From: Paralichthys olivaceus
Lineage: Eukaryota > Chordata > Actinopteri > Pleuronectiformes > Paralichthyidae
Direction of reading: 5' to 3'
Length of the DNA: 64,000 nucleotides
NCBI RefSeq assembly: GCF_024713975.1
Contig: NC_091111.1
Coordinates: 10,613,001 to 10,677,000 of the forward strand
In this document: positions 32,526 to 46,640 of the stretch, in pieces
Layout: each line of letters opens with the position of its first letter
Position numbering within the stretch: the stretch's first letter is position 1
Translations under genes and position numbers: made by a program
The notes under the pieces: generated by a model
The model's input: the letters and a program-made list of their open reading frames with translations, nothing else
Told to the model about the DNA's origin: nothing
Database searches by the model: none

Positions 32526-33000
32526 CTCTACGTAAATGTCCTCTTCTTCATATTCATCTCAGCGAGGAGGTCCGGGTGAGACAAGACATATCCACCGAAG
32601 CTTTTCACCAACACTCATCTGACAGCAGTCAGCTTGCTAGCCTAGCCTAGCCTAGCATTGGGAAAGTGATGCCCGAATTTGAGGGTGATAGCAAAACGCC
32701 ATGCCGCTGTTTGCCTCGCTCGGCAACCATGAGAAGAAACACCGGCGCGTCACCGAATATGAAAACTGTGTGTTTCGGTGCAGCTAAAACATTAGAGGGG
32801 AAAATCTGAGGAGAAGACAAACTCGGACAAGACAGGCAAAACTTTTCAATCGTGCCGCCATTTTGGGCGTTGAGCAGCGGTCCAGCATGCTTTGCTTTGC
32901 ACAAACCAAAACAGCTGCTGAGCACGATCACACCAGCTGAGGAGGAGAGGGAGCAGCCTGAGCTCCTCACACTAATACTTATGAATCATTAAATGTTCAA
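32526..33000 (-). promoter_or_regulatory. ccm2 promoter and 5' UTR
   Basis: The CpG-containing region above the ccm2 start codon. A YY1-type site (AAAATGGCGGC, read on the minus strand) is at 32854-32864. Because YY1 sites with this orientation are usually just downstream of transcription starts, the start is probably near 32870. The ATG within it would open a short upstream frame of about 25 codons. A small tagcc tandem repeat is at about 32637-32655. Confidence 0.6.
32854..32864 (-). promoter_or_regulatory. YY1 motif AAAATGGCGGC
   Basis: A full match to the YY1 consensus AAnATGGCGGC in the ccm2 sense direction, 330 bp upstream of the ccm2 start codon. Occupancy is inferred from the match. 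Confidence 0.65.
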
Positions 33001-33700
33001 TACACGTCGTTCTTCTACACTATTACCACAAAATACAGACACCAGGTGACTACTCGTTGTTTGCTTCGCTAGTTTTGTTACTCACTCTTGTTTCTGATCC
33101 GTGGTAAAATATCACCTGCAAAGAAAACCACATTGTTTTCTTATGAACAATGAAACGATGGATTACAATGACGTGTGGTGCTCTCCCAAAGAGAGGTAAT
33201 GTCTTCTAAAATAATAACTGTGATATATTAAGGTCTCTTTTTGTTTTAAGTGTATATTAAGCTATCTAATTGCTTAACCTCCATGCCTAATACAGCTGCT
33301 ATTAATGTTAAAACTGTGCTTTCCTGTTCAAAATAAGCCTTAATTTCTTGCACTGAGGAATATGAAAACGTACAGGATGTTTAAATGCTGGTGTTTTCAC
33401 ATGTACAATTTGTAATTTCCCTTCAAAACAATATCTTAATGACACACTGTTTACTATCCATGTTTTACTAGGACGAGAGTACGAACGGACAATCAAGACA
33501 ATCGACAGAGGGAAAGAAAGGCAGATGAAACGAGTGGAGAGAGACAGAAAGAAAGATGCATAGATACAGTGGGAGGAGAGGAGACCAGTCACTGTGGATC
33601 GTCTGCGCATTAAAAGAAGGGTGAGCTCTGCACACCAACAGTAACAGTAATCACTTTTTAATGTGTCAAGCAGCTGTGATAATTTCTTATGCCTCTACGT
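33001..33700 (+). other. Region upstream of ccm2 with possible divergent exons
   Basis: Plus-strand splice-like signals delimit two possible exons, one ending at 33195 (gagag then gtaatg) and one at 33472-33620 (ctag acceptor, gtgagc donor). Short frames can be read across them, but the second is purine-rich and would encode Lys/Arg/Glu in any frame. No similarity to a known protein was recognised. It may be a divergent non-coding transcript or chance. Confidence 0.25.
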
Positions 33701-36700
33701 TCCTAGTTGTTTGCAGCACATGGAGGGTTTTGTGTCTGCAGCATTTGGGTTGGTGGATTTGGCTCTTTAGGTCATTCGGGGTGGGCTTCTTTACTGTGAT
33801 GATTAAATGCTAAACTATTGGTTCAGCATCCATCTAAGAAAACACACCTGACTGACTCTGTTACCAATAGCGATATAAGTGGACATCAATTCAGAAATTA
33901 AATAGAGTGGGCAAGGATCAGCAATATTATTAAATTTGGTATTCTTGGCTGTGGGGCCGTATTTGGTTTTTATTAAATAATTATATACAGTTGTTAGAGT
34001 TCTCCTCCTATCAATATACTGAAAAATATAAAAAGAAACGTATCGCATTTGTCAAAATTGTCCACACTCATCACCCAATATCCACTGAACTTCTAAATTT
34101 TAACTATTTTTTCGATGTGCTACAGAAAATCTTTTGGTAGTGGTTTGTGAAATGAAGAGCAAGGTGAGGTGACACAGTGCACCTATATTAGCCATCCCTA
34201 CACAGTCATGGTATAACCACTTGTTTCTACTTAAATATTAACAATGTAATCCAAATAAATGAAAGGTCCCGTGTGAGTATACAGAGCTTAAACAGGGTTT
34301 TAAGAAGCAAAACTATAGTATTACTAACCACAAGTTTGTGTACAACCAGCTGTGTACAACAAGCCCCCCCCCCCCCCATCTTTTTTTCAACAGTCAGAAT
34401 GTGAGTCATAAATACAGTACTGATATATTGCACTTTCAAATACTATATTTATTTTTCTCTTCTGGGATGAACAGTCTGATATATGAATCTACAGTAAGGC
34501 TTAACATTACATTTTCAGCATAATATTTCTCTTTTCTTCTAAAAACCAAAACATACAAAAAGAACTTTAGCACCATATGTTATTAATAATATTCATATTG
34601 TTCCCAAAAATAGGGCGTAGGTACAATACTGGACATCAGTTTTGCTTTTTTAAAGTATGGGGATTCCATGGAACAATTTACGTACATTTTTATATTTAAC
34701 AACAACAAAGAAATCATTCCTTATATGTTCTCAATCACAACATTGGTTGTATGAGTACACTTCATAGAAATGCTACAGCCTGTAGCGAATTTGCTCACTG
34801 ATATTGTGCCAACTTTTGGAATACCCCAGATAAATCATATAGCCTAGGGAGTATACCGATTGAAATACACCAACAAGCTAACACAATCTAGAAATTTATA
34901 GAATATAAACAAAGCAATATTTCCCAACACCTTTTTATAACAATAAAAAAAATGAGCAGCAATTAATATGACAACCATAGTCGCTTCATTGGAATATCAA
35001 ATCCATTTTTAAATGAAATATTACAGCCAATTCTACAATAACAACAAAAATAGATACACACAGATTAAGGACATATAGATGACAGGAATTTACAACACAA
35101 CAATCACGTTCTATATACTTTTTTTACTCAGATTCCAGTAGCAGAAGTACATCTGTGCTCCTGTGCATTTGCCAAAAAATGCATTTTATTATCTGCCAAT
35201 TTCATTCTCAGAGAAAAAAAAATAAAAAATCGTTGTGCAGATTGAATCATAGTAAAACAAAAACATACTCTATGTTGAAACCATTATAATAAACACATGG
35301 ACAGTAGTGTAACTTTTTTTGTGCAGATTGGAAAATTAAAATGGCACCATTGAGATTTGAGTTCTGCTGTAAACTGTGTGGAGTTGAGGTGCTAGCTCTT
35401 GAGCATGTAGTGTTTGCAGGTTTGTGTGGTGCATGTTCTCTCAGTCAACCAGTGGGCAAAGCTCTCAGAAAGCCAAAGAGTGGACTCTGCTGTCCACAGT
35501 GGTAGCACCTTTTAAATGTATTTATTCAGCACCAGGTTATAAACAAAAGATAAACAAAGGATTACAACGAAAAGAAGAAAATGCACCAATTTGTCATCTG
35601 CTTCAACTAAACAGATGGTTGTGACAGAAAGATACACACTTGATTTAAGTCAAATGTTACAATGGCCTGCTGCTACACATTAATGCAGAAATCAGGGTTT
35701 GTTGTACAGTCAAGAGCACTTACATGCTAAATGTTGCGGGTCACCTCACAATGAGTTCTAAAGGCATGCTGGGAGGTGGCACAAAAAACAGGAAATGAAG
35801 TTATTCAAAAGTGAATCGGTGGTCGGGCTTGCTTCATCATTCCATTGTATGAAAATTTTACAGATTTTTGCACCTTTCGTCATCATAGACTTCTTCCATG
35901 TTTTATTCCGACTGCAGGCATTATTGTTTTGGCTAGAGGATGTATTGTTTACACGAGACAAACGACACAGAAAGTTCACGTCTTGGCACTACAAATCATT
36001 CATCATTTGCAAGACAGAAGAAGATGTAAAGGCATAGACAAAAGTACAAAACAATCATTGACCAAATTGTTCACTGTAATGGCTGGCACCTGTTTATGAC
36101 TACCCATCCAGCAGTGTAAAACTAATGCTTTTCGGTTCAGTCCTAACTGCTAGTTGTAGCTTGCTTAATCAGCAAGGCTGTAGCGATTCACCTTACTCAA
36201 ACATAATAAAGATGAGGAACCCTATGTTCAAGTAAAGAAGATGTTCAGTATTGCCTTACTATTTCTCCTATGTCTCTGAAAGAACCAGTAGCTGAGTTTT
36301 ATACAATACCCAAACTACATGGTTGTCGATGACAACTTGGATGAAATTATAAGACTAAATATGACGTGTAAGCTGACAGGATTGTGAACTTGACTCGATT
36401 TGTTTTTGTGGAGACACACAGGGAATATTGTTTGGTGTTGTCATCTTGGTGAGCATGCTGGCACATGTAACGAGTAAAGAAAGACATTGGCATTGTTGTT
36501 TTGCGTACCTGGCTGCCATGGCTGGATTGAAGCACCCAAAGTGACAAGGCACAACAAGGACTGAGAAGAACAAGCTTGCTGTTCAAACGCTCTTGCTGTG
36601 TGTTGTGGCTGTCGAGGGATGTGGAAGTTGGGCAGGTAACCGGACAGAAACGAATCACTGTCGGGGATATCTCCGTGACCTTGTTCATGGAATAAAGCGC

Positions 36701-39700
36701 GGTTGCCTGAAAACTACACTGAACGGTATAGAAGCGGCTTCCACTTGCACTCTTGTTTAGCTTAGCTCTTGAAACCCGTGTATAATTTAAAGAACACAAG
36801 AAAAATATATAAAAACTAAAACCCATTTATTTTCCGGCTTCTACCTAATCCTTTTTTCTATAGATACAGTGGCAAAATGGTGATTTCTTTCTGTAGAAAT
36901 ATGTAAAATATAGCGCATGTTTCATAAAAATCCGGACTTGTAGATATAGACTCTTTGTAGACTTAATTAAATTCATTTCTAATATTCCATTGACACACTT
37001 GCGCAAGCATAAATACTCTGCGTTTTATACGACATTAAGCACCACTGATGAAATGCAACCTACTTGTACATAATCTTGTCTATGATGCTATGTAACACTG
37101 TTTTCCTACACACACAAATAAATCGATGAATCACAGTGTATTTGCACCTGATTTGGACACATGTCCATGTCTGAAAAAAGGTCAGCAGTGTTTTTAATAA
37201 GGATGCCAGGCAGCCAACTACCACAATTATAAGAATGAGTTAACCGTTCCCAAAAAAACAAAATGTGCAAACCATAATTTAGTCGTACAATCCCAGCCGA
37301 GGAGTGGTCCAGGATGCAATAATGTTAAGGAAAAAAATGGAGACCCTTGAGGACATGCCTGGGGATGAGAACTGCATTGAGACACCCCTGAGTCAGCTGG
37401 TTCAGTGGTCTTGTTTGTTGGTCCTGAGGAGCCCCTGTATTTTGCTTAGTTTTTTTTTTTTAGTTTAACAATAATTCATTATTCATTTATTGACTAACTA
37501 TTAACATGGCTGTTCATTCACTACAACAGAGATGAATTACTCTGGCTACTATGGTAAACAATGAACGAGTTGGTAGTTTGCATACACATGTATATCTATA
37601 CATATGGTGTGTTGGATGTTTGCTCCACCCTAGCTGACCCAACGTTCTCAATTACTCAGGGCTGAACATCGCTTTTTAAGCTGAAGGGTGGCAGACCCTG
37701 GATGTTGAAGCTCTTGGTTATGGCAGTGTACCTCATTGCATGTTCTCATGTCAGGATCTCCAGTTGTTCAGCCTCAACCCCGTTGTTCAGTTACCAGAGA
37801 GTGTGAGTGTTTCACGGGAGCGTGCCAAGGCCCAGCACCATAGAGATGGGGGAGAGGGCGGAGCAGCAACCAAGGATGGAGTCGAACAACCGGCGAGAGA
37901 ACAGAACCGTGGGAAAGGGCTGAGCAGACGCACAGACAAGCGTGTGCACACACTCGCCACCATGCAGGCATACTTAGATCCTCTAACAATACAGACTGCA
38001 GGATGTGCAATACAGGCAACACACGCATACTTTCTCACATAACCACACAGGGAATCACACACCACACTCCAGTCAGGCCCTTTTCCACGATTTGTCCTTG
38101 TGTTCTTTTCCAACCCCGGCAAAAACCCCCTCTCACCTTTATCCTGGGCTTACTTGGCATCTGCTTTTTTACAGTACGATGTTAGCAGGCAAACTTGGCC
38201 ACAGCAAAGCAGTAAGCCAGTGAGCCAGGAAAAAGGAATCTCTGTGTTGTGAAGGGCTCTTGGGCCGCCGTTGTTGGGTGCATTTGTACTAATGCCACAT
38301 ACTAAAGTCATGCCAAACAGTACAATGTAAAAAACACATATTATATATTCAGATGAACCATTAAGTTAATTGATAACATTAGAGTGTGAAATGCATTCAT
38401 TTTTCTCCTGAATTGCTCATTCGCCCTCTCTGGAAATGTGAGTCAAGCTCCTTTGACATGGAAGGCGTTTTTTTGTAGTTTAACCTTGGTCTGGGTGTCA
38501 GAGGGGGGGAGCTACTGTCGGTTCAGCCGGCAGATGTATATCAGTGTGTAACTGCGCTACACAGCAAGCCTATAGATGGCACACGTTTTGCATGGATTCA
38601 TTCTACTGGTAGAAGGGGGCAGATAAATTGGAAATACAGCTCTGTATGATGCGATTTGGCTTTGTTTCAACTGCAACTGCCAGAACAGTGGCCCTGTACA
38701 CACATTTATACCTATTAGAGCATCACTTCTTTGAGGGCACACTAATGTTGAGGAGTATATACTTTTAAACACTGCAACATGTTGTGTTATGTAAAAAAGT
38801 GTGTGCTCTGGCAAAATATAGTTATGTCAATGACTATAAATGTGGACACAAATACGCACTGAAGTATAATAGCATAGAAATATCTTCTCAGATTTATCAT
38901 ATTTTTTCCTCAAGAACTTATTACAAGTCTTTTTGCGCCCAAAAAGCATATATTAATCAACCTTAAAACAAGTGTTGATAAGACAACAAAATAGGGAGGT
39001 TGGAAAAGGGAGAATTTTCTAGGATTCAGAAGGGAATGGTGGAGGATTCCTTGAAGGCTGTCTTTGCACTTAAGAAAAGTGCGTGTTAACATACATTTGT
39101 ACCCTTCTACCCTTTACTAAACACCTACAATCTTTACAAAAGTCTTTGGAATGTTTTTAACTATGATTTTACACCCACCAATTGACAAAACATTGTGCTC
39201 ATTTCATATTTCTCTACATTCCTTTCATTGTGTTCTTTGTCCAACTCAAGTTGATGTTTTAATATTTTGTGCTGTCTCAACTGGACAAAACTGGCCAATT
39301 AAGGCTTGCTGTTACAGCTTGCCTCCACTGGAGGGCAGTCTGCACTGTGAAAATTGAACGTGGGTGGAACTGATTGAAGGTCAGTGTGCTTCTCTTTTCT
39401 TCCATACATGATGTGATTACCATTAAGGATTTTGAGCAAAAATAGCACAGCCAGGAAAGACTTGAGCCACGTGGGCTCACAGAGTGAAAAGCCATTTTGA
39501 ATTGCTTGTCTCAGACACACATGTGCTCTGGATTTACAGTATCATGATGGAACTTTCAGTGCTTTTGAATTCACGGGCTCCGGACTCGGTAAACATTAAC
39601 ATACATTTCGATGATGTACATAAAGAATGGCAGTAAATGTTACAATGTGCAAAGACCTGCCTCCTCTGAGATTCTCCTCCATCATTCCCATCAGGCTTTG

Positions 39701-40143
39701 CGTCAGTCCCATGTCACAGGGACATACAATGTGCCCTTCACAAGTATTCACAGGTAGAATCACCAATACAGTATAATGCATTAAACACATTTCATAATGA
39801 AACATTCATATGTTATCTACACACTCATACAGAACGTTCCTGTATGCAGAGGGATTTATATGAGACTTCTGTATATATCACATAAGATACTGTAGGTTCA
39901 AAATTTTCTCTCTGTACTGAAAATAAATCATGACCGTGTGTTTTGTCTGGACATATTTTTGCCTGACAAAACCCACATTTACTGCAGGAAAATTGAAAGA
40001 TCATAGAGGAGAGAAGGAGAGAGCCAAATGTCAAATGGAAAGAGATGGTGTCTGAAGAGGAGGAAGAGCAGAGTGAAAGAACGGAAACGTATGTGCATCG
40101 TTGTGTGTAAGAGGAGGGGACAGAGCTGTGGGAGAGGATGCCT
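33701..40143 (-). other. xkr6 3' UTR and intergenic DNA
   Basis: 6.4 kb of AT-rich sequence between the xkr6 stop codon and the ccm2 promoter region, with no recognised gene. Minus-strand AATAAA occurs for instance at about 37486-37491, 36825 and 34448, so the 3' UTR of xkr6 may be long. A 14-base C run is at 34364-34377. Confidence 0.55.
34364..34377 (+). repeat. C14 homopolymer
   Basis: Fourteen consecutive C residues, within low-complexity sequence. Confidence 0.95.
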
Positions 40144-42140
<1,997 letters not shown>

Positions 42141-44509
42141 CTATTAAATAATTTATAAATCATGTTAACTGAAAAGACAGTGATGTTTTGCTGCCCAAAG
42201 ACATGCAGTGCACAGTCACAGTTAAACTGCACATGCTTGACTTTTGACAACACTAGAGGGCATGCTTTGCTAAATTTTTAATACATAGAAAATATAGCCA
42301 TCTGTATTAATAATGAACACAACTAGCCAATACAGCAGAATATAAGCAAGAAAAATAAGCACAAGCAGAAGTGAGGAAAAAAGACATGCAAAAAGAAGTA
42401 AGGAAAAAAAACAAGATTAAACTAAATTAAACCTCAAAACAAACAAACAAAAAAGCTTAATATTGCCTCTTCTGACTCATACACTGTCAGTTTCCATCCT
42501 CATTTATTATCAGGTTCCGAATGAGTCAAGTGTGGAAAAAAACAAACAAGTGACTGAACTTTACTCCGTAGTAGCACACGGTGCCCTTTGTAAAACAGTA
42601 CTGACAGAAACTGCTCTGGCATCGCCTCATTAAAAACATTTGATTATCGTCCCTATGGCCTCTCAAGGTGTGGTTATTGAACTTGTTGTAGAATGCATGT
42701 AATAAACAAGGCAATAATCATTCTCGTAAGTGCACCACATGACCCATATAGTCCACTGCAGCAGCAGAAGGTATTTTCATAACTGATGGGGCTCTCATAA
42801 TGGTGGAGTGACTCTGGTGAAACCAGGGAGATGGTAATGCAGGCAAAAAGTGGCAGCTAATTGAATCAAGCTCCTTTTGTAATCTCATCTCTAATACTGC
42901 TTCTTTTTTCATTTTTAAAAGGGTCATGACAAAGAGTTATTGAGTACAGCTGAGCAAAAGTGTAATATGCTGAGGGCTGTGATTTAGCTAATTGAGATTG
43001 TTATCTTCTTTGAATATGGATTTGTTTAGAAATGTAACGCTGTAGTTGAATAAGATGAAAGCATAACAGCTGTCAAGCAGGATTTTAACCTCCTCTAACA
43101 TGTTAACCCAAGTCTGGCTGTAGAGATAAACAATCACTGAAACTAGTTTTACAATTATAGCGCTTTATAGTTATCTTAAACGTGACTCCAGTCATTGTAT
43201 ATTGGGTAGTAGCTGCAGGCTCTATCTGCCTGAGCTGGCAGAGTGGCCAAATAAATCCAGCACTTGATGTGAAGTCAGTCAAGCGAGGACAATAGTGTAG
43301 CACGGACAGAAATAGACTAGACAGTAGCACTCACCAAAACAAATTGAGAGGCCATGGATCTAAATTCAGTTCCTAAAAGTGTGATGCAAATTCACTGCAG
43401 CATGACAAACAAACAAAAGGCAGAAAATGAGTGGTTTTCAACATAATTAGCTTCTGCATTAGCTGTCGGGAAAGAGATTACTGTTTAATTTGAAATGAGG
43501 TTGAGAACATAGCACTCTACAGAATGCATCATTTAGTAGTGTCTGATAGCTTGGTTATTGTTTTGAATGATATTTAAGCATGAACTAATTTGTCTTGGAG
43601 ACAAAACAGCAATTCAAGACTTTCAGTTAAATGTTACAAAACCAGGGAACATTTGGTAAATGTGGAAGCCCTGAGGGAAAACTGATAATCTCCACATACA
43701 CTTTATTTTTTCTTCTGGCCATGAGAACATGGTTTATTTCTTTAATTTTGAAATATATGCTCAGATCTTAAAAACTTGAATTTGAGGTTGCTATTTTTGC
43801 AGGAAAACAGAATTATTTATTCATTTTTAATGAATAATTAATTATTTCTTGACCAAAAAAATTATCTGGTGAGGCAGAAAAAATATTTAAAAAATTGATA
43901 TTTTAAGGAACAAAAATAGTGAAATCGATTGGTCCTTTTTTACTATGCTTACTCTACTATATATACTGTAACAAACTCCTCCCCATGGAAGATCTATACT
44001 TCATTTAGCACTGTTATAGAATCCTCTCCCCTCTGAGCCAAGTCTGCTAATGCACAGAGTGATGAAAAACAGACAGGTGTGGCAGGGAAGTTTTGGCGCA
44101 CAGGGATGACAGTCTTTCTCGGGACAGTGGACAGGGCGAACAAGAGAGGGGGCAAAACCGACAACAATATTTTGGGGATCAATAGCTCTGGGCTGTAAGA
44201 GGCACCATTGTATCTAGAGGTAAAGGCTGGCATTCCGTGACATTTTCAGTCAGAATGGTAAATGTCAGATGGAACCAGTCATCCCCCTCTCCCTCACTAA
44301 TGACATGCCACAGAGACCTACACAGGCCCTTTGTCTCCATCCCCCAATTTCCATTAGTCTGTGTTCCACTGATACGTCTGACTGGTCGGTGGTGCCACCG
44401 TCAGAGGCCCAGTGATATTCATGGACTCTGTAGATGTCTAACTTTAAAAAAGAAGAGTCCACCACAGGCACGCTTTGAGGCTGCACCGAGGAACAGCGGG
44501 GCTTTGAGC

Positions 44510-45165
44510 TATACTGTTAGCATGCTCTCAATATCAATGATTACATGCTGATGTTTAACATCTTATTTAAGTATATTAGCATGCTGATATTTGTTGGTTA
44601 GCACTAAACACATACTGAGGCTGATGGAAGTTTCAATAATTGTTGTTTTTTTAATTTATTTGTCATAAACCAAATTTTGAAAATTAAACTTTTTTTCTGA
44701 TGGTGGCGTTTGAAGAAAAGTTATTGAATTTGATTCTGTAACCAATTGTATCTCATTTGATCTAATAATTGAAATTTGCCTTAAAAGCATCAATATGAAA
44801 CTCATGGTAGTACTTAAATAAAAGTGAGGGGATCATGAAAATCTTATATTAATTGGACATATATTCAAGAACTAAGTATGCAAATTATGAGATATTTCCC
44901 AAATTAAGTGAAAATTTTGACCTCTTGGTGGCGCTAGAGGGTGGAGAAGGAGAGCCTCCAAACTCATTAGGAATCATATCCTTGTCATCATGGGTGTCTG
45001 AACCAATTTTCATGGCAGTGTAATGTGGATAGAACATTTTACAAAAAGCCAAAAATATCAAACCTTGTGGTGCCTCTAATGTACAAACTTTCATAGCAAT
45101 ATTGAAAATGGTGGACGAACCACCTGACAGACCAACATTGACGTTCTTAGAGCCTAAAAACAAGT
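44510..45165 (-). mobile_element. Old interspersed repeat, fish type, reverse copy of the family at 15615-15900
   Basis: It carries landmarks ttagcatgctgatatttg, ttagcactaaacacatactg, aggctgatgg, ttgacctcttggtggcgcta, gagg, aatcatat, ttttcatggcagtgtaatg, aaaatggtggacgaaccacc and cattgacgttcttagagcc. The first part is the reverse complement of the kind of sequence in the fam167a intron 1 copy. Together they define a dispersed non-coding element. No ORF is preserved. Confidence 0.7.
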
Positions 45166-45799
45166 AATGAACAAGGTACCTGGTTTATATTTCATCTTTG
45201 AGTATCAGCAGTGTCCACACTGTAGCTCATCATTCATATTAAAGCAATATTCTCTAAGGTAATTCACACTTCAGCTCTTACTTCAAACCTAATATAGGTA
45301 ATTGAGAGGTTTCACATACACATCTGTCACTTCCCTCTCTGATAATAGTTTGTTTGCTCTGATTTCCATGTTTTCAGGAAAAAAAAAAAGAATTGTACAG
45401 TTTAACACTTTGAGTTTCACGGCTGTCAGAAAAATCTGAACTCACTCCATCACCTCTCCAACACACACAGTGCACATTCATAAGAGTCTCACACACATCC
45501 CGCGATTGTGATGCACACTGTTAACACTCCCACTGTGCCTTTTAGGATGTAGTAACACAAATGGCTCCCTGAAAATAACCACACGCATACGCACACTTTA
45601 ACACACAAGCACACACACACACTTGTCAGTGCTGTAGGTAATGGGGGATTTCCTTTCTATTCCAGACACATTTGTCAGGTGGATCTCTCTCTCCTTCTTT
45701 CTTCCTCCCCCTCGCCTCCCGCCTTTCACTCCACTTAGGCTGTGGTCCTCTCCTTGATGCTTCCCTCTCCCCCCCTTCCCTTTTAGCTCCATAGCTCCT

Positions 45800-45960
45800 C
45801 TACAGGGCTGCTCATGAATTATTTCAAGCAAGATCATAGCGATCGCTCATGGCTCGTTAAGCATCGTACACATGGCCTAACAGCCCGACACCGTGCCGGG
45901 GTCGTGTTCCAAGCCCGGCCGTCTGCCATTGCTGTCGAGACATAGGCAACTATTAACCCC
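45800..45960 (-). promoter_or_regulatory. Candidate conserved non-coding element
   Basis: About 160 bp of complex, non-repetitive sequence richer in CpG than its surroundings, with a GCGATCGC palindrome at 45839-45846. It lies between CA/CT-rich low-complexity stretches. Nothing shows function directly; it only looks unlike its flanks. Confidence 0.3.
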
Positions 45961-46150
45961 CCTCCTACCCAGCCACCCACCCACCTGTACTACCTCATTA
46001 CACACATGTGCATGTACAGAATTCCCAGCACACCATCTTCAGGTAGATTTAACCACATCTCAAATTCACTAAGCAAATATAGATATGTGATTACAATGTT
46101 TGCATGAGTACACATCTTGAGCATGAGCAACAGTGAGGGGCAGGTGGAAT

Positions 46151-46151
<1 letters not shown>

Positions 46152-46199
<48 letters not shown>
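46152..46199. repeat. (CA)n microsatellite
   Basis: About 48 bp of CA dinucleotide in the xkr6 intron. Confidence 0.98.
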
Positions 46200-46200
<1 letters not shown>

Positions 46201-46329
46201 ATTGCACCCACAGATCATGTGGACGACTGGCTGCTTGGCCATGTTGTTCCTGCCTCTCCTCCAAAGTCATTGACCGATGAGTCATCCGACCACCCTTACT
46301 CTAATCCCTTGAGTGGGTAGTTAGATGGA

Positions 46330-46336
<7 letters not shown>

Positions 46337-46393
<57 letters not shown>
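46337..46393. repeat. (CA)n microsatellite
   Basis: About 57 bp of pure CA, 137 bp from the previous CA tract. Confidence 0.98.
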
Positions 46394-46395
<2 letters not shown>

Positions 46396-46599
46396 AATCA
46401 AGTTTAACAGCATCTGTTCTCCATGTCATTGTCATGGGAAGACTCACAAGCTCAGACTGCATATCTTGCCCAAAGCTGATTCATAAGAAGATCACTAGTA
46501 CTATTACAGGAGCATGAAGCAGAGCTCAATGCATCATCTGCTAACAGGTGGGATCTGGCAAAACAAAAAATATGGGAGGACATGTATCATACGCAAGAT

Positions 46600-46640
46600 G
46601 TGTGTGTGTGTGTGTGTGTGTGTTTGTGTGTGTTTGTGTG
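46600..46640. repeat. (TG)n microsatellite
   Basis: About 40 bp of TG dinucleotide with two small interruptions, in opposite orientation to the two CA tracts just upstream. Confidence 0.95.

Noticed and set aside
32647..32970. 107-codon minus-strand frame upstream of ccm2
   Set aside because: It lies in the promoter and leader region, has no similarity and no splice link to ccm2.
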